NCBI GenBank assembly: GCA_028583415.1
Contig: CM053269.1
Location: forward strand, 77,305,567-77,369,566
Reading direction: 5' to 3'
Origin: Protea cynaroides
Lineage: Eukaryota; Streptophyta; Magnoliopsida; Proteales; Proteaceae
Length of the DNA stretch: 64,000 bases
The notes beneath the pieces are model-generated. The model was not told the origin of the DNA, did not search any database, and worked only from the letters and a program-made list of their open reading frames with translations. Each line of letters opens with the position of its first letter. The first letter of the stretch is position 1. Of the stretch, positions 24,414 through 36,686 are shown one piece after another. A program made the position numbers and the translations under genes.

Positions 24414-26106
24414 CTAATTTAGTATAATACAGTTGTAAAATATTATCATTCATATGTAAACTCATTTGAATTTTTTTTTTTACTCAAAACTTAGAAGAAC
24501 TTTTACACGATACTAGTACATACAACCATTTGCGGCTTTTGAAATAGTGAAATACCTTCGATGAAAAAACCGTACTACCCCTAAAGTATATTAAGCTTCT
24601 AATTGTCTTTTAGCAAATTCGCACAGTAGCAAAATTATTAATCATGTGAGTTGGATACGAAAGAGAGGTTCCATTTTTTATTATAAAGAGATTAATTTTT
24701 TTTTTTTCAAATTCATTTTCTAAATTATTCTAATGTCATTAGATGATATTAAGATTTTCTTTATTTATAGTATTTACCCTGATTTTTGTAATATTTATAC
24801 TATTTTTATTCATTTCTTAGGTATTGTTTTATAAGAGCACTTTCATCATTTAACATATTAAATTTAAAGAAAATTACAAGAATATCCCAAGAAGGGATTT
24901 CACTTTACAAAGTTCATTGTGGCTTCCTCAACAGTCTACTCTTCTTCTTTCTCTCTCATTCGGACAACTTCACATGTTAACTTAATTATAAGTCAAGAAA
25001 AAAATATGGGGGAGGGATCTACATGCTTGTGGGGTATATTAAAATTTTATACGTCAGTGGAAAAATATGAGCACAAGAGGAATCAATAGATAATCACTTG
25101 GAAGTTGGAAAGGAGAGGAAAAAGATATATAAATTTCAAAAAAAGAAGAGATAAAGTCAAAAGTACATGTCAATACATACTTCTTTTTCCCATAAATAAA
25201 TAAAGAAAAAAAATATGGAAGTTAATAAATCATTGAGACTTGCTCAAACCAAAATAGAAAAAACTCAATCAATACATTTATTATTTCCGGACCATTGCAA
25301 ATAGACATTTATTAGTCCAATAGCTTATTTTTTTATTTTTGTTTGGGGGTGTGGAGTGTGCGGTTTGTGGTCCACCAGTCTGGATCAAGATCAAGTGCTT
25401 GAACTTAAGGATCGGATCGGCCACTGGTAATCTCAATCTGATCTAGAGTCGGATCAGCCCAGATACAAAACAAAATGTTATTTATATGAACCATCATACG
25501 CGTATAGAATATAACCATCACATTACAATAAATGAGAAAATACAATACCAAAAACACCCCTCTTATACATTCTCTATTCTGAGAAAACATTTCTAAGAAA
25601 TATATTCCAAAAATGAATCACAAAGAAAGCCTAAATTTATATCAAACTCTGGAATGAACCAAAGGATCATAATTGGGATCAAGCAGATGATAATACCAAA
25701 ACCCATGATAAAATAGAGGGACATGGTTGTATGTTAGGTTATTAGATAAGGGCCAAGGTTCTCAGTCCGGCTATACCCCTTAGGCACTCTCGCATGAGGG
25801 GATGAAGGGGATGAAGTGGTCATTTCATCCCAAAGTGATAGGGTTACAGATCAGGTTCAACTAAAACCTTAGCCGGGCTCTAACCGGCCCGATCCTGAGT
25901 ATGGAATTCTTAACTGGACCGTTGGGCTTGGCTTGAGCTGAGCCAAATTTGAACCGTTGAATAAAGTGTAAATAGCGGAAATTCATCGTCTGCTACTGGC
26001 CTGCAACTCTTTTTTTTTTTCTTCCTTCTCTTCTTGAGACATTCTTTCCCTTTCTTTTCCTCGTCTTTCTCTTGGTTCTGCGACTTGAAAGCAAACAAAT
26101 AAGAAA
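23027..26106 (+). other. F-box-unit intergenic flank (copy alpha)
   Basis: About 3 kb of non-coding DNA upstream of the intact F-box gene, homologous to 27640-28771 (which lacks about 1.3 kb equivalent to 23207-24532) and to 45890-47500. A short protein-like stretch after an acceptor (about 23577-23660, reading AFDSFRLTGKMVTQMVY) is partly conserved at 46166-46240. It could be a relic exon but is unidentified. It contains a (TA)n run at 24358-24411. Confidence 0.75.
24358..24411. repeat. (TA)n microsatellite
   Basis: About 27 TA units in the F-box-unit flank. The related flank at 46 kb has its own TA run at a different position, so the two expansions are independent. Confidence 0.95.
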
Positions 26107-27339
26107 ATGGATGAAAGCAGAAAATTGGAGAAGGGGAAAGCGAAGCAGCTGAGTAGTAAGATATCATCGTCTGTTTTCCCAACCGATGTCGAGGAAAATA
26201 TCCTCTCAAGGCTGCCTGTGAAGTCCCTAATGCGCTTCAGGTGCGTATGCAAGAATTGGTGCAATCTAGTTACCAAACCACATTTCATCAAAATGCAACT
26301 CAATCGATCAACCCAAATCAAAGATGGCTCCAAATTAGTCTTTGCTAATGAAGGTAAAATCTACTCTTTAGATGTTGAGGCATATGGAAGAGCAGAGCAA
26401 AAAGATTTTATGCACAACGAATGTAGGATTTTACCATTTCCAGTTGATCTGGGATGGGATTGTGATGATCCGAACTTGCGTATTATAGGTTCTTCTAATG
26501 GCTTACTCTGTTTATATGCTTTTTCTAGCTTGTGTTTGTTGAACCCAGTCACCAACGAATACAAGAGGTTGCCTGACCCAGAAATTCTTCCTTATTCTTT
26601 TAATGATTATGTGTTCGGTTACAGTCCCAGAACCGATGAACACAAGGTGGTGGTAATTACAGAACACGTCATGAATGAAGAGTATACACATATTGATATC
26701 TGGGTGTACACGCTGAGGACTAATTCTTCTTGGAGATTGATTGAGGGTACCACGTACATGATCCACCCACATAATCATGCACTGGTAAATGGAGCTATTC
26801 ATTGGATCGCAACTGGCATGCCAGGTTACTTAATTCTGCTCCTTTCGTTTGATTTTGAGGATGAGAAGTTCAGGTTGTTGTCTCTGCCTAAAATCTTCCG
26901 CCGAGAAGACACTCTTCACCCCATGGGATTGGTAGAATCGGGTGGTTTTCTTTCTCTCTGTCATTGGAAGGATGATGGGAATTTTGACGTTTGGATCATG
27001 AAGGATTATGGTGATGAACGATCATGGACTAAGCAATTTTCTATTATGGAGCCAACATTGTCTGGGATTGGGGATTTCTTTATACCTTTATGCATTCTGA
27101 AGAATGATAAAGTTGTATTGTATGAAAGGGATCTTGGTATTTTCATACTTGATGCAGTGAAGAAAGAGATTTTCTATTATGATGTTAAGCCTCCAATAAG
27201 TCATTGTGGTGCAGAAATGTATTTGGAGAGCCTTGTTTCTCTGAGGACTGGTGGTGGAGTAGATTGTAGCGGTGAACAGGAGCGAAGAGAAATGGAACAG
27301 AAACAAGAGGTTGAGTGTTTGAAATATTTATGTATTTAA
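26107..27339 (+). CDS. F-box protein with F-box-associated (FBA) domain
   Basis: A single-exon gene of 410 codons. The F-box lies at residues 24-60 (FPTDVEENILSRLPVKSLMR then FRCVCKNWCNLV), the surface that in this family binds SKP1 in an SCF ubiquitin ligase. The C-terminal FBA/CPR1-like beta-propeller region covers about residues 90-330. It carries the usual landmarks GSSNGLLCLY (128-137), LLNPVTNEYKRLP (about 144-156), GYSPRTDEHKVV (171-182) and WVYTLRTNSSWR (199-210). The length is normal for the family. The target protein cannot be inferred. The start is the first ATG after stops and matches the start conserved in the two pseudogene copies. The last ~25 residues are charged and variable. 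It is intact, unlike its paralogues at 7652 and 42832, and lies in a locally duplicated unit. Confidence 0.93.
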   Translation: MDESRKLEKGKAKQLSSKISSSVFPTDVEENILSRLPVKSLMRFRCVCKNWCNLVTKPHFIKMQLNRSTQIKDGSKLVFANEGKIYSLDVEAYGRAEQKDFMHNECRILPFPVDLGWDCDDPNLRIIGSSNGLLCLYAFSSLCLLNPVTNEYKRLPDPEILPYSFNDYVFGYSPRTDEHKVVVITEHVMNEEYTHIDIWVYTLRTNSSWRLIEGTTYMIHPHNHALVNGAIHWIATGMPGYLILLLSFDFEDEKFRLLSLPKIFRREDTLHPMGLVESGGFLSLCHWKDDGNFDVWIMKDYGDERSWTKQFSIMEPTLSGIGDFFIPLCILKNDKVVLYERDLGIFILDAVKKEIFYYDVKPPISHCGAEMYLESLVSLRTGGGVDCSGEQERREMEQKQEVECLKYLCI

Positions 27340-28771
27340 GTATTCATGTTTAACTTATTTACTCCATCTTGTAGGATCTTGATGTGTTTTAATTTGATGT
27401 GAACACCTTTTTCTTTCACTGCAATCTTTGCAATCACCTATGAATTGTTGTTCTTCCACTACAATTAGTCTCTTCTGAACACATCTTCATTTCTTTACTG
27501 ACAAATAGAGTGGCTTGTGGGAGTTACTGTTTCCTATACTTTCTTTCATCTGCTCCATCAGGCATGACTCATGCGGGATTCAGAAGCCAGAAAAGGCAAA
27601 ACTTGAGAAGCCAGAAAAGGAAACGGTTGCTGTTTAAGTGGTGGACATCTTCATCTCTGATTAGCAAGACTTCAGGTGTTTTTCTTTCTTATTCTGGTGT
27701 TCTGTATTATTGAGCAGCAAAAGAATTGGAGAAAAGGGCCGGCAAAAGGCCTATCATCAAATAGGGTACATCTTAGGCTTCTGAAATACCTTTGATGAAA
27801 TACCCTTGATGAAATAACCATACTACCCCTAAAGTACATTAAGCTTCTGATTGTTTTTTAACAAATCCGCATGGTAGGAAAAAATATTAATCATGTGAGT
27901 TAGATACAAAAGAGAGGTTCCATTTTGGTTTGATTATAAAGAGACTTTTTTTAAATTCATTTTTCAAGTCATCCTAATGTCATTAAATGATATTCAGATT
28001 TTCTTTATTTATAACATTTACCCTATTTTTTTTTAATATTTATACTATTTTTATTCATTTCTTAGGTATTCTTTTATAAGAGCACTTTCATCATTTTGCA
28101 TATTAAATTTAAGAAAAAAATATAAGATTACCCCAAAAAGGGATTTCACTTTACAAAATTCATCATCGCCTTCCTCATCAATATTCCCTTTTCCTTTCTC
28201 TCTCATTCGACAACTTCACATATTCACTTAATTATTAGTCAAGAAAAAAAAAATATGGGAGAAGGATCTACATGTTAGTGGGCTATTTTAAAATTTTATA
28301 TACTAGTGGGAAAATATGAGTACAAAAAGAATTGATAAATAATCACTTGGAGGACGGAGGAAAAAAAGACCTAAATTTCAAGAAAGAGAGAGATAAATTT
28401 AGAAGTATATGTTGATGCATACTTTTTTTCCCATAAATAAATAGAAGAAAAGGAAAAGAAGGATGTTAATAAATCATTGAGACTTGGCCAAACCAAAATA
28501 GAAAAGGTTCAATCAATACATTTATTATTTTCAGACCTTTGCAAATGGATATTTATTAGTCAAATAGCTTTTTATTTTATTTTATTTTTTGTTTCGGGTG
28601 GTTGGGGGGTGTGCGGTTTGTGGTCCACCAGTCTGTATCAAGATTAAGTGCATGAACTCAAGGATCGGACCGGCCACTGGTAATCCCAATCTGGTCTAGA
28701 GTCGGATCAGCCCAGATATAACTAAGCAAAATGTTATATGAACCATTATGCACATATCGAATATAGCCATC
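27340..28771. other. 3' flank of the F-box gene and next unit flank (copy beta)
   Basis: 27340-27590 is the 3' region of the F-box gene. From about 27592 it is homologous to the alpha flank (gtggacatcttcatctctga...). It then skips about 1.3 kb and continues with ctacccctaaagtacatt up to 28771, where the gypsy element begins. The last five bases, ccatc (28767-28771), are the gypsy target duplication. No gene. Confidence 0.75.
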
Positions 28772-29720
28772 TGGTAACGTGTCGAATGCACTAATTTTAA
28801 TTAAATATTTCTTTATTGACCTGATTAATAAACTGTAAATATGATAAGCAAAGGTCGATCCCATAGACAGTGATTTGATCAAAATTTATATTCTACTCAA
28901 ACTAAATATATTAATTAATGCTAAGCAAACACAATAACGAATTGGGGTTTTGGTTGGTTTAATCAAATTAAAAGTAAATAGATAAAATTTAAATAGAAAA
29001 ATAATTAGATGAGAAGATTTAGTTCCTGATTCAATATCTACCCACACATGCAATGAGTAAAATTAATTGCAACGTTAATCCCTTCCTCCTAATTAGAATT
29101 AAAGACCATAGATAACAATACGTTCTGTTACACGAGTTTTCCCTTAAGTATCTCAACTGAAACAAGCTATTCAGAGAGATCTAACTATTGAACAACACTG
29201 GATAAGTTTTCAATGTTTAATTCAATGACAGCATTAAGAGAGTGAAAAATAGATCAATTTAAGCAATAATCACACACAAGCGAGGATTATTTAACTTAGG
29301 CTATATTATTCATAATGATGAGATGAAAATTTGGACATAATCATCTATTATTGTTTGCTACTAATGATTAGAACCAGGACGATTACGTATCACATATTCT
29401 AAATCTAACAATTAATATTAATCTAACTGATTTAGCAGGCTATTACTGAATTATTCAGATAAATATCATAAATAAAGAGAAAAGAATAACATAATCAATT
29501 CCAATAAAAGAGAGAAGAAGAAGAACGTTACTGAATAGAGAGTACATTATTGACATGAGTTTGAGTTTCAAAATCCCCTTGAACTGAATGAGAAAATTAG
29601 TCAGACATTACAATTCTTTCAGAGAGAGAAAAATTTCTAACAAAAGAGAGAGAGAGAGATTGATTATCTTCAATACTAGTGCTCTATATATAAAACATGA
29701 CAGTCTTTTTTAACTTAGAA

Positions 29721-30986
29721 TTTTTTTTTTAGTAAATAGATAATTTATTAAATCCAAAACAATAGAGAACACAAACAAACCACCACTAGGAGAATGTGTT
29801 GGGTTTTTGGGCTCCCTTCCTATGTGGAAAAAGGCCCAAACCTTTTCATGTTTTAAGCCCATTTAAGCCCATTCTTTTTACCTTGTATTTAATCTTTTAA
29901 ATAGGGCAAAAACGAATTAGGGTTAGGGTTTAGCATCATAAGAAGAAGAGAAAGAGAGCAGCAGTTTTTCTGGGCGTAGGTGATTTGCGCAGCCGTGATC
30001 AAGCCGACGATCGGGAGGTCATCCGTGGTCCGATTGGGCTGATTTTTGGACAGAAGGTAGAGAACACATAGTTCGTCAATCTGTACGGTCAGATTTTTTA
30101 TTGGAGTTTTCTGAGTTAAGTTATTCGTTCCGTACAACAGCCTCTGTTTCTTTGGGTGAAATTTCTGCATCTCTTTGTTTCTTCGAGTATTAGTTTTACT
30201 TCTTGTTGCTATTGGAGTTGTATACCCATTGGAAGAATTGGAACTAGGTTTTGTAACCTCTATTGATAATAGTGAAGGTTTGATTTGGGCTTTAGAGTCC
30301 CGTGGTTTTTTACTCTTCGATTTGAAGAGGTTTTTCCACGTTAAATTCTTGTGTCTCATGTGTGGTTGATTTATATTCATTATTTGCACATATTGTTAGG
30401 GCTGAAAATATATTTTTGTGATATACTTGTTATCTTCTCATAAGTTCGATCAAGTGTGGGAGTGATTTTTCCCTAACAGAATGAACCCCTAAAAGAGGAC
30501 ACAACCACAAAGCGAATCTCTAGGGCTGAGGGAACACACTCCCTCTACCCAGGAGACCAAAAAGAAACATTGAAAACTACAAACTAGGCACGACAAATAG
30601 AAGGGCTACAACATACGAACTACACCCTCCGGGCTAGAGACGCCATCCCAATCCATCGTAAGATTGAAGACCGATGGATTCTCAACAAATAAATCTATGC
30701 GAGATGCCCCAGAAGATGAGGTGAGATCTTCTGAGCAAGTCATGCCTTTTCTTCTCTCTCTTCATTCAAGGAACAATGGTGATTCAATAAATCCTTAGAC
30801 TTCTTACGGGCCAGTCATTCCCATTCTGGGATTCCTCATTTGAAGAATGATAAAGAAGGGTATCTTGAGACCTTGCATACCACGATTCTTTAGAACAAAA
30901 TTTATCATCATGATCCGGAAGGATTGGAGTAGGCAAAGTTGCCAAAGGGACGATATCCAAAGGACTTCCTGATTAGTTGAGATCAG
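29721..30986 (-). mobile_element. 5'-truncated LINE (L1-type) end, itself interrupted
   Basis: An insertion in the gypsy LTR that starts on the plus strand with a poly-T run (29721-29730), meaning a poly-A tail on the minus strand. It is flanked by identical aacttagaa (29712-29720 and 30987-30995). A tail plus a target duplication of this size is the signature of target-primed retroposition. About 580 bp of body remain after removing the solo LTR at 29797-30478. No coding part is left; it looks like a LINE 3' untranslated region, though a SINE-like origin cannot be excluded. Confidence 0.7.
29797..30478 (+). mobile_element. Copia-like solo LTR within the LINE
   Basis: A 682-bp LTR, TGTTGGG...CCCTAACA, flanked by perfect gaatg duplications (29792-29796, 30479-30483). 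It has a TATA-like ttttaaatagggc and a gaagaagagaaagaga leader. Its presence makes a three-level nest: solo LTR in LINE in gypsy LTR. The 166- and 64-codon frames within it are not genes. Confidence 0.88.
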
Positions 30987-31515
30987 AACTTAGAATTCTT
31001 TTTTTGTGTAGGATTCCTTTTCTATTTATAATTCTGAAATTGTAGAGTTTTTTTTTTTTAGAATCTTCTATTGTAGATTTCCTAACTTGATTAGGAGACT
31101 CTTTATGAAAATTTTTTCCATCGATGAATGCTTTAATCAGATTGTATGACTGCTCCAATTCAGATTCGGATCAAATTTTCATGTCAGACTTTGAGGGAAC
31201 GTTTAGAGGCGTTTGGAGGCCCAAACAAATTTGGATTTTTCTTCATAATATAATTCCGAAAAAGTTGAGACACCCTCTACAATTTTACTGAAGACAATTT
31301 TTCAATTCTGAAACTCACTTCAAAAACCTGTACGAAACTCAGAACGTCAATATTAAAAATGCTGAATTTTTTTTTTATCTTTTAGCAATTAATTCACAAA
31401 ATCTCTAAAATATACTAAACTTATAAAATTCATTCTATTCAGTTCAGTTAGGCATAAAACATATTAAAAAGTATAGTGTAAAAGGAATAAAAATATAGAA
31501 ATCACACACTTATCA

Positions 31516-32819
31516 AATACCCCCACACTTAGCTTTTGTAAGTCCTCAGGCAATGAAAAATATTAAAATAAAATAAAATAAAACCTTAACTCACTTTTGG
31601 AGGAATCACGATTGCATTTAGCATATGCAACAAGCCTTTAAACCCCTAGGTCACTCCTAGTGGACGAGTTGTGTCTCGTGAGTGTTTTTAGAAAATAAAC
31701 ACACAAAATTCATATAAAAATTTTAAACTTTAACTTTGGTATTTAGAAAAAAGAATATACACACATCCTATTATTTAAGACACTCAACCTAGGATCAAGA
31801 AAATAGGAAAACCTCTACATTTAAACTTTATTACCTCATATGATTCAAACACTAAGCACCCATCTTTAATTAAGAAATCTTGTTATATTTTTAAAACATA
31901 TTTTTTCTTAAGGTAAAACCTATGATAATACACTGGCAACCAAGACCCAAGATTTTGAGTCTATCCATATTCAGATTTCAACACTTCTATTTCATATTTT
32001 TTCTTACTCTTCCTCTTTAAGCTAATCCATTACAGTTGGCTTGAAAAGTATAGGTGGTTATACATTCCCATGTTACTTATATAAGTTTATTTTTTTACAT
32101 ATATCCTTAACGGCATTGATGCTAGAGAGTACTTTTTTTATTCTTTTTCAAGAAATCTTATCCAAGGAATTTCAATCAAGACACCTCGCTTCCTGAGGCG
32201 GAATGTCTTGTTTAGTTTCAAGAACATAAACTCTTCTTATCATTTCTTTTCAATTTTTTTAAGGTCTCAGCTTTAATCAAAGGCTTAAATTACCAATTAG
32301 AACCATAAAAAATTTATATATTTAGGTCAAGTAATATGTATTTTCTAACTCGATTTCCACCTCAAGATACAAACTAGGTATTATCCTCACATAAATTTTT
32401 ATTACTTTGCATGTGATGTGTCCTAAGTCTCTCTCTCCTTTTGCTTTTGTGTCAAAAATCATAGAAATAGTGTATGACTTTACCAAAAATCAATGTTAAA
32501 AATATTAAATTTTTTCATGAAAACTACTCTCAAAGTACATTAACACTAAAAGAAACTAAAAATAAAAACATGACACTAAATAAAAAAAAAATCTAAAGCT
32601 AAGTAAAACATAAAACTCTAAATAAAACTAAAATTCTTATGACAGATCTTAATTTCTCCCTCTTTTCCCCCACACTTAAATTTGACATTGTCCTCAATGA
32701 AAAATAAGAACACAAAAGAAAACAATTAATAGAGAGAAGAAAGACACATATATTTTTTTGGGTTACCTCTCAAACAGCGTATTTGTTTAACATCGTTAGC
32801 CCAATGCTAGCTTTGTCCA
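31516..32819 (-). other. Gypsy 3' non-coding internal region
   Basis: AT-rich sequence between the integrase remnant and the 3' LTR on the minus strand, starting at the LTR with the purine tract. No gene. Phrases such as ccccacacttagcttttgta and ccccacacttaaatttgaca face each other, as is common in this element class. Confidence 0.7.
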
Positions 32820-33225
32820 TCACTCCTCATAAGTAGGATCTACTAGTCCCACTTCTTTAACATTGTCCATTGAAAAATCATCATAGTAAAATTTAAGTCT
32901 GTGACCATTCACTTTAAACATCTTGTTTGTTTTCAAGCTCTTTATTTTCACTGCACCATGATGAAAAACATTAGTTACAACAAAATGGCCAATCCAACGG
33001 GAACGTAACTTTTCTAGAAGTAGCTTAAACCGTGAATGAAAGAGAAGAATTTTTTAGTCAACTACAAAATTATTTCTAGAAATCATCTTGTTGTAAAAGG
33101 CTTTGATTTTTGCTTTGTAAATATTGGAGCTCTCGTAGGCATCATTCCTCAACTCTTCAAGTTTTTACAGTTAAAACTTCTTTTGAACACCAGCTTCATT
33201 CATATTTATATTGCAATGCTTGACT
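32820..33225 (-). pseudogene. Ty3/gypsy integrase C-terminal remnant
   Basis: Minus-strand fragments read LRNDAYESSNIYKAKIKAFY, then LEKLRSRWIGHFVVTNVFHH and IKSLKTNKMFKVNGHRLKFY, ending at a stop near 32820. This is the integrase C-terminal (GPY/F-like) region of plant gypsy elements. Stops interrupt it. The catalytic core that should precede it is absent because of the internal deletion ending at about 33225. Confidence 0.82.
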
Positions 33226-34180
33226 GCTCAATAGGCCCAATATTTCTTATGATACCTTAGCATTCGAATCAATTTTTCTTCTTGACTAGGTGTCAAATTC
33301 TTCGCAATGATTACCGATGATATCTTATTTTCTCCTAAGTATCCGTACCTTAAATGGGCTGGCAATGACTTCAATTCTAGGGTAGCGACACCGCAAAAAG
33401 TAAGGTAACAATTTCGGTAAGAATCGACCAGTTTTATAAAAGAAACTCCACATTTTTTTGGAATCGATTTTAAAAAGTGTAAAGCTATCACAGTCTCCTT
33501 CAATTCTTCACTGATCTCTATCTCTTCTTTCTTTTCCAACTCAAGATGTTTGATAATAGTGACCTCTAGTTCAATCTTGTTATTTAGCTCAAAAACCTCC
33601 TGTACTATGGAAACAATATTAATAGTAAAAATCGAATGAACATCATTATCATTAGGGTATTTCATGGCTTAAAAAATCTTAAAACGAATTACTTCACCAT
33701 CAAACTCCATCGTGAGAGGTACCATCATGAACATCTATCTTGGTTTCAGACTGTATTCAGGAATGGTCTTCCCAACAAGATAGGTACGAGATTAGGTGAG
33801 ACATCATCTTCCATATCCAAAATATAGAAATCAGCTGAAAATATTAGCTCGCTTACCTGCATAAGAACATCCTCAAGTACCGCTTCAGGGTATGCATTAG
33901 TACGATTAACCAGTTGGATAATAACACTAGTTTCTTTCAAGGGACCTAGATTTAATGAAGTATAAATAGATTGTGATATTATATTAATAGATGCTCCTAA
34001 ATCTAGCATAGCTCTCTTAATTCTGGTATTACCTATTTTACAGGGAATGGTGAACACACCTAGGTCTTTGCACTTGGGAGGAAATTTTTTTTTGAAAGAC
34101 TGCTGAGACATTCTCTCCCATACTTAATATTTCATTACCATTCAGCTTTCTTTTGTTATGCATAACTCTTTAAGAAATTT
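33226..34180 (-). pseudogene. Ty3/gypsy protease and linker
   Basis: Minus strand. The aspartic protease is in 34111-33746 and carries the catalytic motif MLDLGASINIIS, preceded by DLGVFTIPCKIGNTRIKRA and followed by PILLGRPFLNT. The linker upstream of reverse transcriptase is in 33665-33228 and ends AKNLTPSQEEKLIRMLRYHK. There the normal reading into reverse transcriptase is replaced by KYWAY, which belongs to the integrase part. A frameshift separates protease from linker. Confidence 0.85.
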
Positions 34181-34195
34181 TGCATATCTGGGTAT

Positions 34196-34450
34196 CTATT
34201 TGATTGCATTCAACAGGGGTATATTTACTTCCACTTTATGAAATAAATCTAGAATTTCCTTATCCTTGTCTTCTTTATTGGATTTTGTAAATCTGTTAAG
34301 AAAAGAAAGATGATTAGTCTTAGACAGAATGGATGGTTTGGGTGTTACCTCAGGTTGAGTTGCTATTTCGTCTTTTTCTATTTTTTTTTTTTTAATTTCT
34401 TCTTCATTTGGTACAACATGACTCACCCTTTTTGGTTCCTCAAGTTCCTT
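34196..34450 (-). pseudogene. Ty3/gypsy gag-protease spacer
   Basis: A minus-strand open segment of 76 codons, plus about 10 more upstream (SKELEEPKRVSH...), ending in LDLFHKVEVNIPLLNAIK. This is the conserved stretch between the gag zinc-finger region and protease in this element type. It continues directly the gag frame interrupted at 36687, separated by the inserted solo LTR. Confidence 0.8.
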
Positions 34451-34455
34451 ACTAC

Positions 34456-36681
34456 TGATGAACTTGATATGACACTGAGAAGGGGGGGTGAATCAGTGTC
34501 TGAAAATTCTCCTTAATTATTTACTGCTGCCCAGAGCTGATGGAGACCTAACTTTTCACACACACACAAGCGCATGCAAATCTACCTCGCTATCACTCAG
34601 TGGCCAGGTCTACCAGATTTGCACACCCATCCTGCAAGTCATTCCACGCACTCCAAAATATATAGAAAAATAAAGACAGTCCACAACACAGGATATACGT
34701 GGTTCACCAACACAATGTGTGATGGCTAGTCCACGGAGTAATGCCCAACGGGCTCCGTATATACTCAATACACTTCTTTTTACTGTCTACACAGCAGGGA
34801 ATACATACACCCAATTTATCCAGCATAAAACTAGGAGGGCACACATGTGCTAGGAATTCAGGTATCAAGTACCAGTGTTCAGCACACGCTGCACACCATG
34901 CTTAATCCGCACCCATGGGAAGCAAATAACAATTTTTTTTTAGGCTTATAAATTTGCCTTATAATTTTCCCCCACTAGCTAGGTATTCAACAATTTGCAC
35001 CTACGCTAGCATACAATAAATTGAAAGCATAAATAGATAAGGGACTTGGAAAATCTCACAAAAAATACCTTCGAATGACCAATAATATCTCTGAAGCTTC
35101 ACACTGACCTCAGGTACTCTTCAACAGCCTTCAATGTGCACACCTTGCTCATAGGCTTCTAATCTCTTCCACACAACCCATAATCACCATGAATGTAAAA
35201 ATAAAAGCTCTACTGGCCTCTCATAGGGATTTAACACTCCATTGATGCATAGAGAAGAGGTAGTTAGTGATTGATCACTCCCACAGGGCACAAAACCCTA
35301 AAAATCCTTTTTTCTGCCTTCAAAATGTTCTTTTTAATTTTTTTAGTATTTTTTCGACTCCCAACGGTGCCCAATGTGTAGAGGATCCAAAAATATGGAA
35401 ACTGCAACTTGAACGGACTGATTTGAAACTCGGATGAAGAAGTTATGGCGGTTTGAAGTTCGGCCAATCAGAAAATTCAAAACGGAATGTTTCGGAAGCA
35501 TACCGTGCACCTGCGCTACACGGAATCACTGCCCACTCCTGCGCGTTGTCGAATGCTGATTGGGTGATGTGGAATCTCCTCTACCAGCCGTCGGATAACC
35601 TTAAAAAGGCGGGATTCAACGTGCGCCATTGGATTGGCATAAATCGCGTCAGTCGCGATCGAGACTAATGGAAGCCATCGGATGCAAATTTGCGTCGCCG
35701 TCACATCATACATGTGACACACCGAATCAAGGGTGAACCATGAAATCATAATCCTTTCTTCATGTGACACGGGACATTTTTTTAACTTGCCTCCGTCCAA
35801 TCAGAATGCACGCGATGGTATCAAGACGCAAAGGCCGCATTACACTCGATCCCGCCTTGATCTAGGCCATTCAAAGTGGATCTGAGCATCGTGGCTTCAA
35901 TCTGGCCGCTGATATTGCATCTTCTCTTCTTTTTTATGCCGAAATTTCCCCTAAACAACTTGTGAAATGCCAAAATTGCCCCTAAACAACTTGTGAAATG
36001 ACTTTTTCGAACGATCCGACAGAAACTGTGATATCTCTCTCATCCGACGTCGGAATTGAGTGATTCAAGTTGCGTTGGAAAGATAACTCGACGCTCTACA
36101 TCTTTCCACTGTCGGATTTCCATGAACCTGCTATGGGACCCACCAAAAATAGACCTAAAGTAAAAACTCTATCAAACCTTGGAATTTGAACCCGAAACAT
36201 TGTATGCATGCATGCCAAGTGCCGTGGGCTGCCGTGTTGACATGTCACCTTGCCACCACACCTGTGGGTCCCACTCACATTTTTTTCTTTCTCCTCTTTC
36301 TCTCTCTTCTGATTCTCTCTTCTTTCTCTCTCTTAAATTTCTCTCTTCAATGCCACAACATCAGAAATATGAGAAACATGAACATGATCAGAAAAGCTTC
36401 AGGAACACTGTCGCATCATAAGAAACTCGATCACATCACCAGTGGGGTCTACAGACACTCTCTCATCAAAATCAGTGTAAAATCCTATTTAACTCATTGT
36501 AAGTCATCTAAAATACATGTACAACACTATAGAACACACAAACAAAGTTGCCACATCTATGTCACTGCACTAACACTCTTTCTCCTACACTGACACTCTC
36601 TCTCCTCATTTCTCTGACTAAATGCTCACAAACACTGTCACATCAGCCAAGTTGCCAACAATGACAACATAAAGTCCAACA
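34456..36681 (-). mobile_element. Copia-like solo LTR inserted in gag (copy B)
   Basis: A complete 2,226-bp LTR, in minus orientation TGTTGGACTTTATG...AAGTTCATCA. It is flanked by perfect actac duplications (34451-34455, 36682-36686). Removing it rejoins the gag frame across ITLRSS/SKELEEP, which proves the boundaries. Near the 3' end (minus) it has gattcacccccccttctcag. Related copies: 21223-23026 (plus), 45230-45474 (fragment), 50480-51900 (fragment) and 1-1464 (copy A). Short frames inside are not genes. Confidence 0.88.
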
Positions 36682-36686
36682 ACTAC

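Larger units (their letters stand above)
28772..31515 (-). repeat. Ty3/gypsy 3' LTR carrying a LINE insertion
   Basis: Begins tggtaacg and ends cttatca. It is about 1.47 kb once the LINE insertion (29721-30986) and its target duplication are subtracted, matching the 5' LTR length. Just outside (31516 onward) the minus strand reads aagtgtgggggtatt, a polypurine tract. Confidence 0.88.

Noticed and set aside
29915..29935. Interstitial telomere repeat (ttagggttagggtttag)
   Set aside because: Only about two and a half units, inside the solo LTR leader; too short.
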